Position numbers and translations under genes: made by a program
The notes under the pieces: generated by a model
Database searches by the model: none
Told to the model about the DNA's origin: nothing
Seen by the model: the letters and a program-made list of their open reading frames with translations, nothing else
NCBI GenBank assembly: GCA_045588345.1
Contig: JAZNDZ010000040.1
Location: 1 to 18,721 of the forward strand
Length of the DNA: 18,721 nucleotides
Direction: 5' to 3'
Source of the DNA: HGM04593 sp045588345
GTDB taxonomy: Bacteria; Bacteroidota; Bacteroidia; Bacteroidales; Bacteroidaceae
Part shown: positions 13,369-18,721 of the stretch, one piece after another
How positions within the stretch are numbered: the stretch's first letter is position 1
Layout: each line of letters opens with the position of its first letter

Positions 13369-14070
13369 ATGGCAACAAATCGCATATTGATAGTTGATGA
13401 TGAGGAAACTTTATGTGAAGTCCTGAAATTGAATCTCGAGAATGAGGGGTATGATGTAGATACAGCTTTTAGTGCAGAGCAGGCACTTGGTTATAATCTA
13501 AAAGAGTATTCGCTTATTCTGCTTGATATTATGATGGGCGAAATCAGCGGTATAAAGATGGCTAAAATGCTGAAAGCCGATGTTGCGACAGCCGATATTC
13601 CCATCATATTCTGCACAGCACGCGATACAGAGGACGATATGATTATGGGATTGAACCTCGGTGCCGATGACTATATTATGAAACCATATACAGTTCGTAA
13701 TGTCATAGCACGAGTAAAGAGTGTTCTACGCCGTACAGTCAACCATAAAAGCATTAACACCACACCTGCTGAAAAGATAAACCGGTTAGTAGTTGATGGA
13801 CTATGCCTCGATTTAGAGTTTAAGCGTTGTACAGTCGATGGCGAGGAGGTTAAGTTGGCACGAAAAGAGTTCGAGTTGCTTGCCTATTTGATTCAACATC
13901 GTGGAAAGATATGTTCGCGAGAACAGATACTGAGTCGTGTTTGGAGCGATGAGGTAGTCGTGTTAGACCGTACCATTGATGTAAATATCACCAGAGTACG
14001 CTCTAAGATTGGAGCATACGGTTCTTATATTGTAACCCGTTCAGGCTTTGGTTATGGCTTCCGAGATTAA
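13369..14070 (+). CDS. OmpR/PhoB-family response regulator
   Basis: 233 residues. The receiver domain has the acidic pair in ILIVDDEE (D10, D11), the phospho-acceptor D53 in LILLDIMMGE, T83 in IFCTARD and K105 in ADDYIMKPY. The C-terminal winged helix (about 130-233) is complete, with the recognition-helix region RTIDVNITRVRSKIG and the wing VTRSGFGYGFRD. It activates or represses promoters when phosphorylated by its partner kinase encoded by the overlapping downstream gene. Adjacent and divergent to the porin-pst operon, it is most likely the phosphate-starvation regulator (PhoB-like), but Bacteroidales encode other OmpR-type regulators (e.g. RprY), so the target is inferred from position. 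Confidence 0.9.
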   Translation: MATNRILIVDDEETLCEVLKLNLENEGYDVDTAFSAEQALGYNLKEYSLILLDIMMGEISGIKMAKMLKADVATADIPIIFCTARDTEDDMIMGLNLGADDYIMKPYTVRNVIARVKSVLRRTVNHKSINTTPAEKINRLVVDGLCLDLEFKRCTVDGEEVKLARKEFELLAYLIQHRGKICSREQILSRVWSDEVVVLDRTIDVNITRVRSKIGAYGSYIVTRSGFGYGFRD

Positions 14071-15352
14071 AATATCGTTTCACAAACGGCTTTTTTTGCA
14101 GCTAATCATATTTTCGTGGACAATTGTACTCTGTTTCATCGGGTTCCAATATCAGCGTGAGAAAGAGTATAAATCGGAGTTCCTGAATGCGCAACTTCAA
14201 CAATACAACCGCCATCTGCTCAATACCGTTGAGGAGGGGTTACCATATGAAGATTACATTGCTACCCATGACAAGCCTTTTGATGAGTTGCGAATATCTA
14301 TTATCGCTCTTTCAGGTGCTGTGGTTTACGACAATACAATATCTCTTGACTCGCTCGACAACCACCGAGGTCGCCCTGAAGTCGCAGATGCACTGATTTA
14401 TGGTTCTGGATATAATATTAGCAGACAATCGGCAAGCGACGGACGCGAGTATTTCTACTCCGCGACACGAGGTGAGAGAGTAATCGTGCGCACAGCAATT
14501 CCATATTCAAACACACTGCGCGACCTGCTTGAAGCAGATTGGTCATTTCTCATGGTAATGATTTCTATCAGCATAACTATGAGCATATTGGCATACTTTT
14601 CCACTCGCAAACTTGGCAAGAACATAGAACGTGTCAACAGGTATGAAGCCGAGCAGGAGAGAAACCGTCTCAAACGACAACTCACAAATAATATAAACCA
14701 CGAACTGAAGACTCCGGTTGCCTCTATCCAAGTATGCCTTGAGACCCTGCTTTCAGGTATAAGCCTCAGCGAAGAGAAACGTCAGGAACTTATTGAGCGA
14801 TGCTATACCCATAATGAACGTCTCCGGCGGTTACTCAACGACGTGTCGCTTATTACCAGAATGGAGGATGGAAGCACGCTAATTAACCGAGAAGAGGTGG
14901 CAATCAATGAAATAATAGATGAGGTTGCCGAGGAATTGAACGTAATGCCTGAAGAAGAACGATTGACACTCCATACAGATTTCCGCAATAAGGTTGTTGT
15001 TAATGGCAATCCCTCGTTGATTGGTTCAATATTCCGCAACCTGACCGAAAATGCCATTGCCTACTCTGAAGGTAAAAACATCTATATATCATTGCTTGAG
15101 AATAACGCTAAGATGTGCAGAATAAGATTTGAGGATGACGGCAATGGTGTTAAAGAAGAGCAACTGCCCCACTTGTTCGAACGATTCTACCGCGTAGATA
15201 AAGGCCGTTCACGCCAAAGGGGCGGTACAGGACTTGGTCTTGCCATCGTAAAACACGCCGTTCAGTTCCATGGCGGCACAATTACTGTTACCAATCGCCC
15301 AAATGGTGGATTAAGATTTGATTTCACACTGAGCAAACAGAATATACAGTAA
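14048..15352 (+). CDS. Sensor histidine kinase, PhoR-like
   Basis: 434 residues. TM1 (about 14-34) and TM2 (166-184) enclose a periplasmic sensor region of about 130 residues that I do not recognise as a named domain. The dimerisation helix has NNINHELKTPVAS with phospho-accepting H218. The ATPase domain is complete: N box FRNLTENAIAYS (N331, N335), G1 DDGNG (363-367), F-box LFERFYR, G2 GGTGLGLAIVK (392-402). The gene overlaps the end of the regulator gene by 23 nt (or 17 nt from the second ATG at 14054, which gives MASEIK), indicating coupled translation. Partner of the upstream regulator. Phosphate sensing is an inference from the divergent pst operon. A terminator follows at 15363. Confidence 0.92.
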   Translation: MVMASEIKISFHKRLFLQLIIFSWTIVLCFIGFQYQREKEYKSEFLNAQLQQYNRHLLNTVEEGLPYEDYIATHDKPFDELRISIIALSGAVVYDNTISLDSLDNHRGRPEVADALIYGSGYNISRQSASDGREYFYSATRGERVIVRTAIPYSNTLRDLLEADWSFLMVMISISITMSILAYFSTRKLGKNIERVNRYEAEQERNRLKRQLTNNINHELKTPVASIQVCLETLLSGISLSEEKRQELIERCYTHNERLRRLLNDVSLITRMEDGSTLINREEVAINEIIDEVAEELNVMPEEERLTLHTDFRNKVVVNGNPSLIGSIFRNLTENAIAYSEGKNIYISLLENNAKMCRIRFEDDGNGVKEEQLPHLFERFYRVDKGRSRQRGGTGLGLAIVKHAVQFHGGTITVTNRPNGGLRFDFTLSKQNIQ

Positions 15353-15362
15353 GTTAAAATAT

Positions 15363-15405
15363 GACGCTGGCGGCCGCAATAAGTGGTCGCCAGCATCTTT
15401 TATAT
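15363..15405 (+). terminator. Terminator of the two-component operon
   Basis: GACGCTGGCGGCC (15363-15375) pairs with GGTCGCCAGCATC (15385-15397) with one mismatch and one G-T pair around a 9-nt loop, followed by TTTTATATT. It begins 10 nt after the kinase stop codon. Confidence 0.85.
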
Positions 15406-15478
15406 TCTAATCCTTCTGCTTTTCTTTGGCTGTTTCGTTGTTCTTTATATTCAAAAATGTATGTTTTTTTCTTTTATC

Positions 15479-15490
15479 GGTTACGTAACC
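15479..15490. other. Perfect 12-bp palindrome between converging genes
   Basis: GGTTACGTAACC lies 16 nt past the GH35 stop codon in the minus direction, with a run of T (plus strand) on its left, i.e. A-rich on the minus strand. It has no loop, so it does not look like a classical terminator; possibly a protein-binding site or chance. Confidence 0.4.
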
Positions 15491-15506
15491 TGCTACACGC
15501 ATTCCC

Positions 15507-17828
15507 TTATTCGTACAGGAAGAACTGCGGACGGCCATAGAGACGGAAATCCTTGATACAGCCAGGAAGTTTGACATCGCGCATGCAGATGCGGAATCCC
15601 TTAACGGTGCGTATGTTGCCAAGGTCAACAATAATCTGATGAGGCAACGGTTTCACATCCTTCTTCCATGCGCAGTGCCAGTAGGTAGACTCGTTGCCGT
15701 CAATCATATCCTCAGCAACACCCTCACCCAGCGCCTCGGTATTAGTGTGCACAATCTCCCACTTCTTCTTGTTGATTGGGTTGCCGTTCTCGTCAAGCAA
15801 CTCAATCTCACAGATACATGAATTCTTACCGTCGTATGTACTTTGGATGTCAATACACAAGTGACGCAAGGTCTTCATGCCGTCAAAGGTGAATTCCTGC
15901 CAACCACTCTTCTTCTCTACGGTACCTTTGAAGATTCCGTCAAACTCATCGAGCACAGGCACACGGTTGTACTTGCGCGATGTCTTAAAGGCATTCTTGT
16001 CGGGACCAAGCACATTGAGCACCGGTTTGTCAAGACCACGAAGCGAACGTTTGCCGGTAGCCTCCATCTCAAAGACAACAATTTCATTCTCTCCCTCCTT
16101 CATCCATGGAGCCGGCAAATAGATTGTCTGCTGAGGACCAATGCCCCAGAACTTTCCAAGCGAACGGCCGTTTACCCAAACGGCACCCTTGCCCCAGCCT
16201 GTCATGTCAATGAATGTATCGCCTACTTTGTCTATGGTGAATGTTCCGCGATAAAAACCGGGGAGATTACCTTCGTAACGCAGTTTAGGGAAGACGAACT
16301 TGTCGACCTCTGCACGGTAGATCGGAAGAGAAGTTATAGTCCACCCTTTAAGTTCCTCACCTGCAAGAGTAACACCTTTGGTTATACCCTTTAGGTTGTT
16401 TACAAGGTCCTTGCCGTAGTTCACGCGTCCGCCGTTCTCAACAAGTATCTCGAGTACAGAATTCGGCTCAGTAACCTCAATTTCAATTGAATTCTGGTGG
16501 AAGCGGCGGTCAATGCTACCCACAACCTTACCGTTAAGGACAACGACTGCATAGTCACGCAACTCATCAATTACAAGCTTACCCTTGACGGGGTTTGCAA
16601 CGGTTGTTTCATAATGGATGTAGCCGTAATCCTGATTCATATCTTCCATTGTGAGAGTATTTTCAGACTCCACACGCTCGCCATAAGCAACAGAGAGCGG
16701 TGCCCATTCGGTGAGTTCAACCTCGGCAAATGTTGTTGTCGGGTTATCGGCCGGAACTGGGGGCAATGTAACACCTTCGGGAAGGTTTTTTTGAATAACC
16801 TCGCGGAAAGCATGGTATTTGGGGTAAGCATTGCCATACTCGCCAAGCGGAGCATCATAATCATAGCTTGTAGGCTGTGGCTCATATGAACCGTTGTTTG
16901 TGTTCGCGCCGTTGGTATATGCAAAGTTTGTACCGCCATGGAACATGTATATGCTTACCGACACATCGTGACTGAGCATCCAGTCGAGCTGCTCGGCCGG
17001 ACGCTGGTAGTTCACAGCAGAGTGAGGCAGCCCCCATACATCGAACCATGCAGGATAGAACTCGGCAACAAAGTACGGGCCACCGGGATAGAAACGGTCT
17101 ATTGATGTCATGATATCCTCACCTACGGCACCGTTCACTGTAGGGAGAATGCCCGGAATGTAACCGTTGGGCATCTGTCCTGAACCGTCACAAGTCATCA
17201 GAGGAACATTGAAGCCGGCATTCTTTATCATCTCGGCCAATTTCCCAAGGTAAACCTTGTCATCGCTGTATGAACCGTATTCATTTTCAACCTGCACCAT
17301 TATAATGTTTCCGCCGTTGGTAACAGTGTGCGGAGCAAGTTCCTTGCCAAGCGCATTGAGATAACGCTCGCATGCTGCAAGAAAAGCCGGGTTATCGCTG
17401 CGCCATTTCATTGTACTGTCTTTCTGCAGCCAATAGGGGTAACCGCCAAAATCAAACTCGGCACATACATACGGCCCCGGACGAAGAAGCACAAAAAGAC
17501 CCTCTTCGGCAGCAATCTCTACAAAGCGGGCAATATCGGCCTGGCCTTCAAAATTGAACTGGCCGGGTTGCGGTTCGTGAACAGCCCAAAAAACATAGGC
17601 CGACACTGTATTCAATCCCATTGCCTTGGCACGCTGCATGCGGTCACGCCAATACTCTACCGGAATACGCGGATAATGCATCTCACCGCAGATGAGTTGC
17701 ACTTTCTCTCCGTCATAAAGGAACTTGCCGTCCTTTATCTCAAAAGAGTGCTTTTCCTTGCAGCCGGAGCAGAGCCCTGCTATAAGGGCAAGCATCAGAA
17801 ACATTAAAACCTTTCTCATAATGTACAT
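15507..17828 (-). CDS. GH35 beta-galactosidase lipoprotein with C-terminal discoidin-like domain
   Basis: 773 residues (or 770 from the second ATG, giving MRKVLMFLMLALIAGLCSGC). The signal ends at SGC, so the enzyme is probably a lipoprotein facing the periplasm or cell surface. The GH35 catalytic barrel has FVLLRPGPYVCAEFDFGGYP, the acid/base motif VQVENEYGS (E183) and the nucleophile in PYFVAEFYPAWFD (E256). Beta-sandwich galactose-binding domains follow (about 370-620, with WGKGAVWVNGRSLGKFWGIG), and the C-terminal 130 residues (DIQSTYDG, DGNESTYWHCAW, IIVDLGN) resemble an F5/8-type C domain that binds carbohydrate. Activity: release of terminal beta-galactose from host or plant glycans. 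It stands alone, with no SusC/SusD or transporter gene next to it here. The gene upstream is GAPDH, separated by a terminator. Confidence 0.93.
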   Translation of the reverse strand: MYIMRKVLMFLMLALIAGLCSGCKEKHSFEIKDGKFLYDGEKVQLICGEMHYPRIPVEYWRDRMQRAKAMGLNTVSAYVFWAVHEPQPGQFNFEGQADIARFVEIAAEEGLFVLLRPGPYVCAEFDFGGYPYWLQKDSTMKWRSDNPAFLAACERYLNALGKELAPHTVTNGGNIIMVQVENEYGSYSDDKVYLGKLAEMIKNAGFNVPLMTCDGSGQMPNGYIPGILPTVNGAVGEDIMTSIDRFYPGGPYFVAEFYPAWFDVWGLPHSAVNYQRPAEQLDWMLSHDVSVSIYMFHGGTNFAYTNGANTNNGSYEPQPTSYDYDAPLGEYGNAYPKYHAFREVIQKNLPEGVTLPPVPADNPTTTFAEVELTEWAPLSVAYGERVESENTLTMEDMNQDYGYIHYETTVANPVKGKLVIDELRDYAVVVLNGKVVGSIDRRFHQNSIEIEVTEPNSVLEILVENGGRVNYGKDLVNNLKGITKGVTLAGEELKGWTITSLPIYRAEVDKFVFPKLRYEGNLPGFYRGTFTIDKVGDTFIDMTGWGKGAVWVNGRSLGKFWGIGPQQTIYLPAPWMKEGENEIVVFEMEATGKRSLRGLDKPVLNVLGPDKNAFKTSRKYNRVPVLDEFDGIFKGTVEKKSGWQEFTFDGMKTLRHLCIDIQSTYDGKNSCICEIELLDENGNPINKKKWEIVHTNTEALGEGVAEDMIDGNESTYWHCAWKKDVKPLPHQIIVDLGNIRTVKGFRICMRDVKLPGCIKDFRLYGRPQFFLYE

Positions 17829-17906
17829 TTATGGTTAGTTATATTATACAAGGTATATTTTTTATAAAGGTAATGAATTTTTCATAAAAGCCAGCAATGA
17901 AGCGAC

Positions 17907-17938
17907 AAAAAAAGAGGGCCCCTTGAAAAGGAGCCCTC
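17907..17938 (-). terminator. Terminator of the GAPDH gene
   Basis: On the minus strand GAGGGCTCC (17938-17930) pairs with GGGGCCCTC (17922-17914) with a single mismatch across a short loop, followed by seven T (17913-17907). Located 22 nt past the GAPDH stop codon. It separates gap from the GH35 gene. Confidence 0.9.
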
Positions 17939-17960
17939 AAAAATGTCAATCAGTGACTGA

Positions 17961-18721
17961 TTAAGCGTTAACTGTTGCCATGTGAGCAATGAGGTCGAGA
18001 ACCTTGTTTGAGTAACCGATCTCGTTGTCATACCAAGACACAACCTTAACGAATGTATCTGTCAAAGCGATACCAGCCTTAGCATCGAAGATAGATGTAC
18101 GTGTGTCACCCAAGAAGTCTGAAGAAACTACAGCATCCTCTGTGTAACCAAGAACACCCTTCAACTCGCCCTCAGCTGCCTCTTTCATAGCTGCGCAAAT
18201 CTCAGCATATGTAGCGGGCTTAGCCAAGTTCACTGTCAAGTCAACAACTGAAACGTCCAATGTAGGAACGCGCATTGACATACCTGTCAACTTGCCGTTC
18301 AATGCAGGGATAACCTTACCTACAGCCTTTGCAGCACCTGTAGAAGAAGGAATGATGTTGCCGGCAGCAGCACGACCACCTCTCCAGTCTTTCAAAGAAG
18401 GACCGTCAACAGTCTTCTGTGTAGCAGTTGTAGAGTGAACAGTAGTCATCAAACCATCTGTGATACCCCACTTGTCGTTCAAAACCTTAGCGATAGGAGC
18501 AAGACAGTTAGTTGTACAAGAAGCGTTAGAAACGAACTGTGTACCCTTAACATAAGTCTTCTCGTTTACACCGCAAACGAACATTGGAGTGTCGTCCTTT
18601 GAAGGAGCAGACATAACAACATACTTTGCACCAGCCTCGATGTGAGCCTGAGCCTTGTCCTTAGAAAGGAAGAGACCTGTTGACTCAACAACGTACTCAG
18701 CACCAACCTCGTCCCACTTCA
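17961..18721 (-). CDS. gap: Glyceraldehyde-3-phosphate dehydrogenase, type I; 5' part outside window
   Basis: The frame runs off the right edge: upstream of the internal Met at 18614 it still reads KWDEVGAEYVVESTGLFLSK, the NAD-domain strand of GAPDH, so the true start lies beyond 18721. The catalytic cysteine is in SNASCTTNCLAP (18516-18518) and the catalytic histidine in TTVHSTTATQ; SWYDNEIGYSNKVLDL is the C-terminal signature. Role: oxidation and phosphorylation of glyceraldehyde 3-phosphate in glycolysis and the reverse in gluconeogenesis. Codon use is strongly restricted (GCT, GGT, AAG, GTT preferred) compared with its neighbours, fitting a very highly expressed gene. Confidence 0.96.
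   Translation of the reverse strand, partial: KWDEVGAEYVVESTGLFLSKDKAQAHIEAGAKYVVMSAPSKDDTPMFVCGVNEKTYVKGTQFVSNASCTTNCLAPIAKVLNDKWGITDGLMTTVHSTTATQKTVDGPSLKDWRGGRAAAGNIIPSSTGAAKAVGKVIPALNGKLTGMSMRVPTLDVSVVDLTVNLAKPATYAEICAAMKEAAEGELKGVLGYTEDAVVSSDFLGDTRTSIFDAKAGIALTDTFVKVVSWYDNEIGYSNKVLDLIAHMATVNA

Overview
The window looks like chromosomal DNA from a gut-type Bacteroidales bacterium (Bacteroides/Prevotella/Muribaculaceae relatives). The evidence is the set of proteins (SusD-free but typical lipoprotein GH35, M3 dipeptidase lipoprotein, Bacteroidetes-type GAPDH, RhuM remnant), the near absence of strong Shine-Dalgarno sequences, and several octamers matching the Bacteroidetes -7 promoter element TAnnTTTG. 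I cannot name the genus from this stretch alone.

Left part (1-3.9 kb) is AT-rich accessory DNA. It opens with the 3' part of a hexapeptide-repeat acyltransferase (+), closed by a clear terminator. Facing it is a minus-strand series: a deoxyribonucleotidase (3902-3456), a membrane acyltransferase-3 protein (3409-2414), a truncated RhuM-like stub (2404-2177), a membrane-anchored coiled-coil TIR protein (2097-715) and an orphan 33-codon ORF (710-609). The striking point is that the last-named stub, the RhuM stub and the acyltransferase-3 protein all start with the same N-terminal peptide (consensus TPxxN[DE]H...E[YF]xPM[HN]xGEF), fused to unrelated continuations. Two of the three copies begin only 4 and 9 nt after the preceding stop codon. 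This looks like a repeated, translated 5' module at gene-cassette junctions, and it is the best candidate here for something undescribed.

Middle part (4.2-8.4 kb, +): a chorismatase-like (FkbO/Hyg5, RidA superfamily) protein, then a Dcp-type M3 metallopeptidase lipoprotein, a 120-bp imperfect palindrome, and a small heat-shock protein carrying an unusual cysteine-rich insertion, with its own terminator.

Phosphate region (8.6-15.4 kb): on the minus strand a compact operon porin-pstS-pstC-pstA-pstB encodes outer-membrane entry plus the high-affinity phosphate ABC transporter. Divergent from it, a PhoB/OmpR-type response regulator overlaps its histidine kinase gene. The shared 188-bp intergenic region holds candidate promoters and two palindromes. 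The two-component pair is most simply the phosphate-starvation sensor for the operon (inference). No phoU follows pstB.

Right part (15.5-18.7 kb, -): a GH35 beta-galactosidase lipoprotein with a C-terminal discoidin-like domain, and the 3' part of a type I GAPDH gene running off the right edge, ended by a strong terminator.
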